Positions 20,414-31,015 of a stretch of DNA of 64,000 nucleotides are shown here, piece by piece; positions within the stretch are counted from its first letter, which is position 1, and each line of letters starts with the position of its first letter. The notes under the pieces are model-generated. The model made no database searches and was not told where the DNA came from. It was given only the letters and a program-made list of their open reading frames with translations. Source of the DNA: Prorocentrum cordatum (lineage: Eukaryota; Sar; Dinophyceae; Prorocentrales; Prorocentraceae). Made by a program: the position numbers and the translations under genes. Location of the stretch: positions 554,794 to 618,793 of the forward strand of contig CAUYUJ010015948.1 in assembly GCA_963575745.1 (NCBI GenBank), given 5' to 3'.

Positions 20414-22640
20414 GTGGCGTGACCTTATATCAAGAGCGCCAGAGACCGAAGAGCTTATAGGACTCAGAATAGACGCTGCCGCATTTATCGAGGCTGCGAA
20501 ATATGTCGACCTGAGATATAGGGTGCGGAACATGCATGAACCAGAGACCTACTCGCTTGCATGGACGAAATTTGCGGATGCTCTTGTTGATCAGATCCTC
20601 AAAGTGGATTCAAATTTCGCCCGCACCCCTATGGTGCCTGAAATGCGCAAGAGGTCTAAGCCTCAAGCAGCAGGTGAGTCTGGTCCGAGTGGGAGTAGAC
20701 TTCCGACTCCTCCTGCGCCTCCGTCCGGCGCAGCCGTGACGGCGAACCTTCCGACTCCTCCGCCTGGCCTAGCCAGAGCGGAGCGCGCTGAACAGCCTGA
20801 GGCATATCAAGAACAGTCTTCCCTCGCGATTGACCCGCCGGAGGATGAGACTGCGCCTGTTGCCAAGGCATCAGCATCAGCAGCCGCTTCGAGCGGGCGA
20901 CAGGAAACATAATTTCCCTCTGCAGGACAGAACCCGGATGCCTCAGGCACTCCGGGGCTCTTGGAAGCAGACGCTGAACCTGAGGATGTTAAAGCCTGTC
21001 CATGCGATGATGATCCTGAGCCCGTAGATACGATGGAAGACGAGAATTACCTTTTTGGTCCAGCATCTGAGAATTCACTCCGCAGAGTGAGTCTGCCACC
21101 TGGTCCTGACAGGAGACAGTTTCAGCCCACGCCTATATATCCCCAGGAAGGGGATCAAGCTATTAAAGTTGGGCATGCTGTCATTTTCAAAGGCAGACAG
21201 CTTTATGTGTCAAAGGAAGAACGCAGACGAATCATTCAGAGAACACTTGGTCCAATGAGACAGAAAGTCCGCGATGCCCACATGACTGGTCCCGTTCCGC
21301 CGCACATCGAAGCCATGCGCAATCAAACAGGTAATACGCTCCGATGTATTGCAGAGTTTGCGGAAGACCCGGTTTTCGCATTATTGGGCAGCTTCAGCCA
21401 AGTTGACGGCGCGTTTGCTCAGGCAGAGGAATTTCTCCGATCCGAAGATGTCCCAGAAGGGTTCACTCCGAAGTCCTTTAGGTGCCTGATACCATTGGTA
21501 GTTGGGGGTGGTGATAACCATTATCCAGCTGCCTTAGGCAGCATTGAGTTCTGGAGGCCTCAGAGGTGCCGAGTGGACAAGCTTGCCGAACACATAGGTA
21601 AGTGTGCGGTATACCTCGCGAGGCATTGCTCAGACTATGCGAGATCGTCGGGTGGCTGGGTCTACTTCGGAGACCTAGTGCAGCAGATTACAGAGCGCGG
21701 ATTCACTTTCCAGTCACGTGCTCTTGCTGCGCACGGCTTAGCCGCGCTGCCATCAGAGACAGTGGAAATGTTGGGAATACGCCCCAAAGGTGGTAACGAC
21801 ATCATTGGAACTAGTGTTCACAAAATGTGGACACAGTACAAGGCGTGCCCCTCACAGGAAAAAGAGAGGAGCGGTGTTGCTATACCCGTTTTCTATCGCG
21901 CATGCCAGGGGCATCTCACGTTTGTTGCTTCCATTGAAAGAATGTACGTCCCATATGACCCTGGCCAAGTCAGGAGTCGCGGATCCCTTCTCCATGTCAC
22001 AGACATGCAGACGTTCTTGGAGCCCACGGATGGGAGAGTACGCTTTCCGAAGAAAGACCCAGGGCTTTGCCTTGCAGCAGACTACGATTTGCTGAGGCTG
22101 CTTCCGACCAAGAGGAGCCCAACAATGCCTAATGCAGCACATATTCCTCCGTGGTTCAGCCAGCGGAGGTAAGGGGGGCCCCCCCCTGCAAGGCATTTTG
22201 TGTCCATGGGTCGTGGGGCACAAGAAGGAGAGCTGCCAACTGTGGGGACTTGGCCCGCAGAGGACACAGTCCATCTATGGCGCAAGCTCCCCAACCACAG
22301 AGAATCCTGGGCACTGATTCTTGTTTTCACTGGCCGAGTGCTCACTCGTTTCTCGCGCAGGATTTGCCAAGACGGGACCCTCGTGTCTCGAGAGGTGCCG
22401 AAGTTCACTGATATCGACAAGGCTGTCACCCTTGTTAGAGTCGGACCTAGCGATGGCTCCGTTGTACATCAGATGTTATGGTCTGTTCTCTTCAACCGTG
22501 AGTGGGCCTCGTACGAAGTGACATTCGACAGCGAATCCATTGTCGCTTGGATTCATACAGACGAGACTCTATCGTTGGTCCCGAATCGCAGGCCCCAGTT
22601 GTCACCCGAAGCGCAAGAACGGGTTTTGTCTGCCCCCTGG
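20414..22640 (+). CDS. protein with Tpt1/KptA-like (RNA 2'-phosphotransferase) features
   Basis: After the 32-base gap the frame is open through IEAAKYVDLRYRVRNMHEPE, a linker with PSGAAV, one TAA at 20910-20912, then a long ordered region. KLAEHIGKCAVYLARHCSDY plus SSGGWVYFGDLVQQITERGF resembles the winged-helix start of KptA/Tpt1 (a leucine-rich helix ending in LRH, then GWV..ELL). FYRACQGHLTF resembles the family's RA.QGHS signature. The expected HGT of the catalytic half appears as LLHVTD, so the active site may be degenerate. A GTAAGG...CAAG segment of 24 bases (22169-22192) holds an in-frame TAA; the same frame resumes as MGRGAQEGELPTVGTWPAED and reaches TAA at 22641-22643, itself inside GTAAGATG. 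KptA removes the 2'-phosphate left by tRNA splicing. The assignment needs a profile search. Confidence 0.4.
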
Positions 22641-22661
22641 TAAGATGACGGACGGTTTCTA

Positions 22662-23181
22662 TGCTACCAATTTCACTGGGTGCGCACGGGCTTCGAACAC
22701 TGTCCAGATTGCAACTGCCGGGTCAAATGCAAACAGAGAGTCACACACGACTATTTGGCTCAGACGTGGAACAGAAGGTTCCGCGATCCCTTGAGGCAAA
22801 CGGATTTAGATTACATGCGAATGACCCCCATAATCTTCCCAACGCGCGTCCCGAGTGGATCAAAGTGCGCGGGTGCAGACAACAGAGGGCTTCTGCGATT
22901 GTGATGAGGAATATCAGCAGTAACCAACAGCAGGAGCGAAAGTGGGCAAATGGGGAATTTACACGTATGGCTGCATCAGGTCAGATTTTTGGGAACAGCC
23001 AGCCAGGCAATTCCCCTGCTTGGGTTCCAACGGACGCCGCGGCTCAGCCGCCGGCGCGCCATGGCCCTTTCTTCCAGTATTTGAAGCCCTTGACCCGAAG
23101 GTCCATTGAATGGCTTGCGTTCTCAGCCGCGAGAGCGAGAACGCAGGCTCCTGTGATCCAGGTCTGGTGGCCATTGCTGTG
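22662..23181 (+). CDS. unrecognised Gln/Asn-rich coding segment
   Basis: This frame differs from the preceding one and gives LPGQMQTESHTRLFGSDVEQ, then ANDPHNLPNARPEWIKVRGC, a polar run, and SIEWLAFSAARARTQAPVIQ before TGA. The preceding frame is also open through this DNA to about 22905 (CPDCNCRVKCKQR, Cys-rich), so two overlapping readings compete. Which is real is not decided. The AAAQPP stretch is translated from the GCGGCTCAGCCGC hairpin at 23038-23050. Confidence 0.35.
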
Positions 23182-24485
23182 ATATCCTCGAACCGGTGCT
23201 CGGTTGGGAAAGATGGCATAGCCAGATGACCAGGCAAAATGTCTTCGTCCCGACACTCCAGACAATAGCAAATGCGGTATCCACGGGGACACCGTGGCTG
23301 CCTGTGCCGCGAGAAGACGCCGCGGACGCCGCAGGGCAAAACCCTCGCGCAGGGTAAAACCCTCGCGGACGCATGCCGGTTGCCTGGGAGAACAGTCTCG
23401 AGGCGAGGCCAACTCGCGATTCTCATTCCGTCGCCAGACGAATCAATGAGTGTCGCGATTATCGCCTCATTGAACCGATATGGCAACCCGCCACCGGCGA
23501 AGCCGCGATGGCAGGCGCGCAATCACAGGTCGGACTTGGCTTCTCAGCAATCAGCGGGCCTAAGGCCGCGCTGATAACCGGAGGGGCGATCAACTTTGAT
23601 CAGCCCGACGGCAATACATATAACCATTGCGAGGACAGCTCGATAAATATATCTTTACACGGGTGAGAGGCCAGGGCGATCGCAGCACAATATGTTGTTG
23701 AGTACACAGGCATTCGCTCAAACTCCAATGATCCCGATAGATTGCGACTGCCAGGGGAAATGGAACACGAGGTCCCACCTATTGTGGCGGACATAGTTGA
23801 AGGGAACCGGATGGCCCCTGTACAACAAATGCAACTTGGTTTTCGCATCATAAGAATATTTGCTATTGTTCGCGAGACTATGAGCTCCTTCATTTCAGAC
23901 GGACACTTTGCTGGCTACCCGGGGCGAATAATTCGCGCTGCGAGAGGGGGCGCAGATCCTGATTACCTGAGGCGACGGAGAGACGAATGCGCTCTTGACG
24001 ATCGCATTCGCGCCGCTGTCCAAACGGACGACTTCATAGAAGAGTGGGCCCGCAATTTGGGTAGACAGGTGCAAGCCGACATTCGTCGCGAGGGCGCATT
24101 ATTACAAGAGGCCTTTCTTGGCTCCAGAACAAAATACAAAGATCCTGGGACGGGGCTTCAGGATAAGGACGCAGGCCCATTCCGCACTGCACGCGGAAGA
24201 TTTGGCATCCCAGTAGCTGCAGCTGCTAGGAGTTTGCTGAAGTTCATGCGAGATCGAGAGCAAAACGTTCGTGAGAACAGAAAAGCCAATCCGCACCACG
24301 GCAGCGAAGCTGATTCCGTGGCCAATAAGAGCACAGGATGCGGCAGAAGCCAGGCCGCAACCGCCACCCCCGCCGCGCAGACCCGACGTCTCAGACGCTC
24401 GGGCTGGCGACGAAGTTACCGAATCCCCACGCTCTGTCGCCGGCGCAGCCGCGACGGCAAGAGAACAATACCCATGGCATTCTGA
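23182..24485 (+). CDS. unrecognised protein, two in-frame stops
   Basis: One frame runs from about 23182 (ILEPVLGWERWHSQMTRQNV) to TGA near 24485, broken only by TAA at 23355-23357 and TGA at 23664-23666. The TAA lies in a tandem hairpin repeat (AGGGCAAAACCCTCGCGC, then the same with T for C); GTAAAA...CAG, 42 bases at 23354-23395, would remove it in frame. After the TGA it continues EYTGIRSNSNDPDRLRLPGE, then helical MQLGFRIIRIFAIVRETMSS, an acidic/basic helical stretch (DYLRRRRDECALDDRIRAAV) and an Arg-rich end. Both stops are single C-to-T changes from CAA and CGA, as expected for a decaying gene. No family recognised. Confidence 0.4.
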
Positions 24486-24871
24486 CACATGCGATTGGTC
24501 GAGGCCCCCGCGCGCGCGCGATGGAGCCATGGATGTCGGCCGCGGCGCTGTCGGCTACGACCCGCTCCTGTCCTACCCGCGCTACGCACTGCGTCCGCCG
24601 GGATCGGATCACGCGGCTGTCCGACGATGTCTGGTGGTCGCAGATTTGGCACACGCCGTCTTCATTTGAGCATGACTTCCACTTCCCGCCGAAGGGGAAG
24701 GCGTCCAATAATAAGGAGAACAACTACAGAACATACTACGCTGGCTGTGGCAAAGGACGGTCCCGTTCGCCTCGTGGCGGCGAGGGACAGACTGGAGGCT
24801 CGGCGCCGTCGAACCCGACGCCTCCGTCGCCACCGACGGGAGATGACAACCCGTTCAGGGAGTTGGATTGA
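24274..24871 (+). CDS. C-terminal segment, disordered, frame shifts once
   Basis: Frame 24274 onward reads PRRPDVSDARAGDEVTESPR and EQYPWHSDTCDWSRPPRARD. From about 24600 another frame gives ITRLSDDVWWSQIWHTPSSF, EHDFHFPPKGKASNNKENNY, then a Ser/Arg/Gly-rich tail ending TGDDNPFRELD with TGA at 24869-24871. It probably ends the central tract. The hairpin CGGCTAAGCCG lies 95 bases downstream. Confidence 0.35.
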
Positions 24872-25484
24872 GTCCTGCCCGCGTGACTACGTCGCGGCAG
24901 GCATATGCAAGAGAGTTCTCGACCGCGCGACGAAGTCGTGTCGGACGAGCAAGCAGCTCTGCCGATCGGCTAAGCCGAATCAGCGGAGATAATTTATTTA
25001 TATGATGGAGGGAGTCGTCGGGCCTCTTCGGCCCTTAACCCCCTGGTGGCCACCGTTGAGCGGTGCAAGTTTTCGCGGTTCGCTCTGGTGGCTGTGCATA
25101 TATAGGCCAGGGGCGCTGTGGCCGGATGGGCTCTACGAGGCCCGCCGCGGGGAGAGTAAATATGCTCCTTTCCGCCTCAGATTAATATCGTTTGTTGCAT
25201 CACTTGCATTGCTGCGCGCTGTCTGACTATGACTGCGGTGGTCATCCGCAGCTGTATGTTTGCTTACGAGAGATAAAAGGTGCGAGCTGGTCCGCTCGCG
25301 CGCGCCGCGGGGTCGCCCCCGCGTCGTCGTCGTGTCGTCGGCCGGCCGGCCACCTCACCTACTATTCCTGATAGAGGAAACTTGCTTACCGGTTACTTGT
25401 CTTATCGATGTCTCATCCCGCACCCTCTCTCAAACGTGAGATCTTACTTCCTTTGCCATCGTGCACCAGTTCTCAGAGGAAAGA
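24872..25484. other. 3' flank of the central tract, no gene seen
   Basis: Contains GATCGGCTAAGCCGAATC and an AT-rich AATTTATTTATATG (24989-25002) that could lie in a 3' untranslated region. No gene is supported before the satellite. Confidence 0.4.
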
Positions 25485-26400
25485 CTCTTTGCTCCTTTCA
25501 TTCTCGGCTCTGGGACGGCGCGATGCAAAGTTGCAGTGCCAGTGGACAGCCATGGAGGCCGGGAAGTTGCTTTTCGGGCCCCAGAGGGCTACCTGGGGCA
25601 GACCAGGGAGGGCGGGGGGGCTTTGCTCTTTTCGTTCTCGGCTCTGGGACGGCGCGATTGCAAAATTGCAGTGCCAGTGGACAGCCATGGAGGCCGGGAA
25701 GTTGCTTTTCGGGCCCCAGAGGGCTACCTGGGGCAGTCCGGGGAGGGCAGAGGGGGCTTTGCTCTTTTCGTTCTCGGCTCTGGGACGGCGCGATGCAAAG
25801 TTGCAGTGCCAGTGGACAGCCTTGGAGGCCGGGAAGTTGCTTTTCGGGCCCCAGAGGGCTACCTGGGGCAGACCAGGGAGGGCGGGGGCGCTTTGCTCCT
25901 TTCGTTCTCGGTTCTGGGACGGCGCGATGCAAAGTCTCAGTGCCAGTGGACAGCCTTGGAGGCCGGGAAGTTGCTTTTCGGGCCCCAGAGAAGCTACCTG
26001 GGGCAGTCTGGGGAGGGCGGGGGGGCTTTGTTCCTTTAATTCTCGGCTCTGGGACGGCGCGATGCAACGTTTCAGTGCCAGTGGACAGCCTTGGAGGCCG
26101 GGAAGTGGCTTTTCGGGCCCCAGAGGGCTACCTGGTGCAGTCTGGGGAGGGCGGGGGGGCTTTGTTCCTTTAATTCTCGGCTCTGGGACGGCGCGATGCA
26201 AAGTTGCAGTGCCAGTGGACAGCCTTGGAGGCCGGGAAGTTGCTTTTCGGGCCCCAGAGGGCTACCTGGGGCAGTCTGGGGAGGGCGGGGTGGTTTTGTT
26301 CCTTTAATTCTCGGCTCTGGGACGGCGCGATGCAAAGTTGCAGTGCCAGTGGACAGCCATGGAGGCCGGGAAGTTGCTTTTCGGGCCCCAGAGGGCAGGG
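25485..26400 (+). repeat. 134-135-bp satellite, seven copies
   Basis: GTGGACAGCC recurs at 25542, 25677, 25812, 25946, 26081, 26215 and 26349. The unit begins TTCTCGGCTCTGGGACGGCG and ends in a G-rich tract and TTTG(C/T)TCCTTT. Copies differ by few bases. The long frames through it in all directions (SASGQPWRPGSCFSGPRGLP) are repeat translations. Confidence 0.95.
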
Positions 26401-26635
26401 GGCCTTCGTTTGGTCCGGTCTTCGGGCATGGAACGCAAGACGCAAGTAAAAGTTGGCCAGAACTCGCCGTCTGGGCCTAGACTCCCGGGCCGGAGTTTTG
26501 CTTGAACTCTTAGGCATACCCAGACATTTTGTGGTGGTGGGTCCTCGTTTTGAAGGGAGCGTTCCGCGTTCCCCCTCCTCTCGTTGCCCCTTCCTCTCCA
26601 ACCTCGCATCCCTGCCTCTGCCCTCCGCATCAGCA

Positions 26636-27860
26636 AACCTTTTCGGCACACCCCTCACACGCTTCGTGGTCCCATAGGGAACTCCACCGAGGGCCCCAAT
26701 GGCTGCGCTGGCATGGCACCACCGCGTCCATGTCGGCACACCCCTCACACGTTTCGTGGCCCTATAGCTCCAGTGGCTGCGCTCGCATGGCAACACCGCG
26801 CCCATATCGGCACACACACACACACACCTCACACGTTTCGTGGCCCCATAGGGAGCTCCACCGAAGGCCTCAGTGGCTGCGCTCGCATGGCACCATCGCG
26901 TAGCTGTCGGCAAATCTCCCACACGCTTCGTGGCCCCATAACAATCTCCACCGAGGGCCCCGGTTACTGCGCTCGCATGGCACCACCGCGTCCATTTCGG
27001 CACATCCCTCACACGTCTCGTGGCCCCATAGAGATTTCCACCGAGGGCCCCAGTGGCTGCGCTCGCATGGCACCACCGCGCCCATGTCGGCACACCCCTC
27101 ACACGCTTCGTGGCCCCATAGGGAGTTCCACCGAGGGCCCCAGCGGCTGCGCTCGCATTGCACCACCGCGCCCATGTCGGCACACACCTCACACGTGTCG
27201 TGGCCCCATAGGGAGCTCCACCGAAGGCCTCAGTGGCTGCGCTCGCATGGCACCATCGCGTAGCTGTCGGCAAATCTCCCACACGCTTCGTGGCCCCATA
27301 ACAATCTCCACCGAGGGCCCCGGTTGCTGCGCTCGCATGGCACCAGCGCGCCCACTTCGGCACACCTCTCACACGTCTCGTGGCCCCATAGAGATTTCCA
27401 CTGAGGGCCCCAGTGGCTGCGCTCGCATGGCACCTCCGCGCCCACGTCGGCACGCACACCTCACACGTTTCGTGGCCCCATAGGGAGTTCCACCGAAGGC
27501 CTCAGTGGCTGCGCTCGCATGGCACCACCGCGTAGCTGTCGGCATACCTCCCACACGCGTCGTGGCCCATAAAAATCTCCACCGAGGACCCCAGTTGCTG
27601 CGCTCGCATGGCACCACCGCGCTCACTTCGGCACACCCCTCACACGTTTCGCGGCCCCATGAGGAGCTCCACCGAATGCCCCAGTGGCTGCCTTCGCACG
27701 GCACCACCGCACCCATGTCGGCACACCCCTCACACGTCTTGTGGCCCTATAGGGAGCTCCACCGAGAGCCACAGTAGCTGCGCTCGCATTGCACCACCAC
27801 GCCCATTTCGGTACATCCCTCACACGCTTCGTGGCCCCATAGGGAGATCCACCGAAGACG
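26636..27860 (+). repeat. 90-bp satellite, cluster A, about 13 copies
   Basis: CGTGGCCCCATAGGGAGCTC recurs every 90 bases (for example TGGCCCCATA at 27021, 27111 and 27201). Because 90 is a multiple of three, open frames of up to 429 codons arise on both strands without being genes. The same core forms clusters at 32485, 55385 and 61570, all in the same orientation. Confidence 0.95.
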
Positions 27861-30025
27861 ATACTCACAACTGTGTTACTCACAACTGCATCTAGTTCGG
27901 TTTTTCGCCAGGCTCATTCGCCGTTTTTGGTAGCTGGGGGCCTTTACCCGGCCCCAGGACCATCAAACAGGACTCAGGATGAAACGCGGGTCTGGGTGAA
28001 GGGGTGGAGCCTTTTGGTGACCGCGTATTGAAAAATCAAGACATCGGATCTCTGGGTAGTTAGGCGCTGGGGGCATCGTGACCCTGGAATGGCAGTCCAG
28101 TCGAAGAAGAAGAAGAAGGCGAGCCAGCACGGCAGACCACCTGGGGCAAAGAGGAGCATTGCAGGCAGGCCAAGAAGATAGGAGCACGACAGCCCAGCAC
28201 AGCACCCGAGCACGGCAGCCACACTTACTGGGTTTGGTGCCCCTCCTTGTCGACTATTCTTGCTTAGGCGACAGGGGTATTCTTGCGACGCGGGGGAGGG
28301 AGAGGGGCAAGCCCCTCCCCGAAAGGGACGAATGGGGGTTGGAAGGGAAAACGCTCCAAACCACCTCCGCCCCAGAGGGGTGGTGGGATTGTCGTGAACG
28401 TGTATGGGGGTCGTCCTGGCGGCTCCCCGAAGCCCTGTTGGGCTATGTTGGCCGCATCTTGGCGCCCAGTTTGGCCGTCATGGGCCCGTCTGTTCCTGCT
28501 CGTGGTTCTATGCACTCGCCGCCGCCTTCTCGGCACCTCATCGGGCAAGCACGAAATACGCCAGGGGGGGAGGGGAGCGACAGGCATCTCCCATTTTGGT
28601 GACGTCTGGGGGGCGGTGAATTTCGCCGTTGCCCATTGACGCCACATGGCGTTCTGCTCATCAAACCGCTACTTTCTGGCGGCGCTCACATAAGTTATAA
28701 GGGTGTGGGGTGAGGTGTGCGACCTTCAGAAAGGGCACGGGGCTTCTCAGGAGAGGCGAGGTGCTTGCTTAGCACCCCGCCCCGCCCTCTGATGCGCGCA
28801 GTCAACAGAGCCTGGCTCCAGGTACAGGTCGCCGCAGGCCTCAGCAGGTACCCGAAAGCGTCTCGAGGCGTCTCGAGGCTTCAAAGTTTCGCACCGGCGC
28901 GCCGCCACCGCTCCACGCGACCAATTCGTCACACGATTGTCGGGGTGGACGGGAGGGGGGATTGGTAAGGAGGGGGTTGCGCAATCTTTTGCGCTCGGCA
29001 CACGGCCGCCTTCGGCGCTGAGAAAGCCAGCCACACGCGGCTACTTCGCTAACGCTGGCTAACTCTTTTTTGCCATGCCTCCCCCTCTCTGTTGTCCCCC
29101 CACCGAGCTTTGCTCAGGGGTGGCCCCAGAATGGTGCGGTGACCACACCATGAGGTGAGCCAGTCGGGATTATGGGTGACCGCACGTTCTGGCGACTTGG
29201 GTCGGTCTCCGAGGATACCTCGGGCGACTGGGGCCGCCAAGGTCCCAAAACCGTGCGGTGACGGACTGTGCCGTAAGGTCTTGGGTCTGTGGCTCGAGAG
29301 TATCCATATCTTCGCTTGGGAAACATATCCTCTTGGACCTCTGGAGTCGGTGGATACATCGAGGCCCCCTGGGGTCCAAATACGTCCATACCCACCGCCT
29401 CCTGGGGCTTCAGGAGGTCGGTTCCCCAGGCGGTGGACATGGACTAATCCCCGCCTCGCATATTGGGGGATTTCGAGGTCACCGCACGGCCTGACACCTC
29501 ACCGTTTTGAGAACCCCTTTCTGAGATAGATGCGTTCTCAACCGCCACGACTGCTAATCGTGTGGCGCCGTCGCCCCTTTCGGGCTCCAGCCTGATCCAA
29601 AAGGCTGCGGAGAGCAGGGTGTGCAAGCACCCTCGGGCAGGGCTGGGAAAGGGATAAGCTGATCTACAGCACTCCAGAACGCTCTCAGAGCGTTCCGGAG
29701 CGGTCTGCAACAGCCGCGGCGGCGCCCGATACATCTTCCAGAGTCGCCGAATTTCGGAGATCCCCATTTATCCTTGTCTGATTGTGTCCGACTGGCCGGG
29801 CGTGCGCTATAGTTGCGACTGGTGCTACCATCTTTCGGCGCAGTACTCGAGTCGACTTGAGAGATCTGCGCGTTTGGGCGAGTCGAATTCGAATGCGTCG
29901 TTTGCTCCGCCCTCCAGGGGCGTTCTGCCCATGTGTTTTCCCAACCCTCCTGTGTTGGGCTCTCGTCTTGAATAGAGCACTATTGTATCCAGTCCTCCTT
30001 CTCCCCCCTCCTCCTGCCTCCTCCT
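27861..30025. other. gene-poor stretch
   Basis: No supported gene. At 28287-28390 a GGGAGAGGGGCAAGCCCCTC hairpin-bearing segment is nearly repeated at 53103-53205. GGTGACCGCAC-type words recur at about 29134, 29176, 29252 and 29468 in both orientations. Confidence 0.45.
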
Positions 30026-30500
30026 GCGCTGCTCTCTGGGTGGCTGCGAACTGCGCAATTGTCTCACATTCGGGGGCTCCTGGGAGGTCTAGCGGGGTCG
30101 GGGGCCACGCGCATCCAGCAGATACCTCGCTGCTCCTTGGGCGGCTGCGAACTTTGCAAATGTCGTCACTTTCGTGGATTCCTGGGAGGCACGGCGGAGT
30201 AGGGAGTACCCGAGATCTCGGTGTTCCCTATGTGGTTGCACACTGCGCAATTATCGCCACTTCGTGGGCTCCTGGAATGCACGGCAGAGCAGCGGAGTAC
30301 TCGCGTCCTCGCAGCTCCTTGGGTGGTTGCGAGCTGCGCAATTGTCTTCATTTTCGTAGGATCCTGGGAAGTCCAGCGGGGTCGGGGGCCACGCGGATCT
30401 TGCCGAGACCTCGCAGCTCCTTGGGCGGCTGCGAGCTGCGCAACCGTCGCCTGTTGCGTGGGCTCCCGGGAGGCACGGCGGAGGTGAGGGCAGCCCTGAT
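30026..30500 (+). repeat. 91-102-bp diverged tandem repeat, five copies
   Basis: GGGTGGCTGCGAACTGCGCA-like sequence recurs near 30037, 30138, 30229, 30321 and 30423. Each is followed by CCTGGGAGGCACGGCGGAG-like sequence. Confidence 0.8.
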
Positions 30501-30907
30501 CGCGCATATTTGGCAATGTGTTCTGTCGTATGGAGCGTTCATACAAAGATTCGCCTCGCGTGGAGAAGGGGTTGGGTACGTCTCGGGTACTTTTTGTTCA
30601 AGGTCGACCCCAGAAGTCTCGACCCCGTCCCTTGGAAGGGGGGAAAGGAGGAGCAGGAGGAGGGAAAGGAGGAGGAGCAGCAGGAGGAGGAGCCAGACAT
30701 CTGACGTCGTGACTTTTGTTCGCAACATGGCTCTCCAGAGGTCTGGATCCCTCCCTCGGCACCAGCTTCTCATCCTGAGTAGTGTTTGGACGATCACGGG
30801 GCCCCGCGAGGGCCCCCAAAAGGTTGGAAAGCGCCAGAAAAATTCCCGTCGCGATTCTGTTCACGACGACAGGAGTCTTGATTCTGGGGACCCCGAGCTT
30901 GCCTCCG

Positions 30908-31015
30908 CCTCAGCCTCCTCCTCCTCCTCCTCCTCCTCCTCCTCCTCCTCTTCCTCCTCCTCCTCCTCCTCCTCCTCCTCCTCCTCCTCCTCCTCCTCCT
31001 CCTCCTCCTCCTCCA
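30908..31015 (+). repeat. (TCC)n tract
   Basis: About 35 almost uninterrupted TCC triplets. A short (GGA)n run follows at 31163-31200 in the opposite sense, so the two could pair. Confidence 0.9.

Noticed and set aside
25280-27483. Frames of 242-429 codons on both strands
   Set aside because: They follow the 135-bp and 90-bp satellites exactly and translate the unit again and again.
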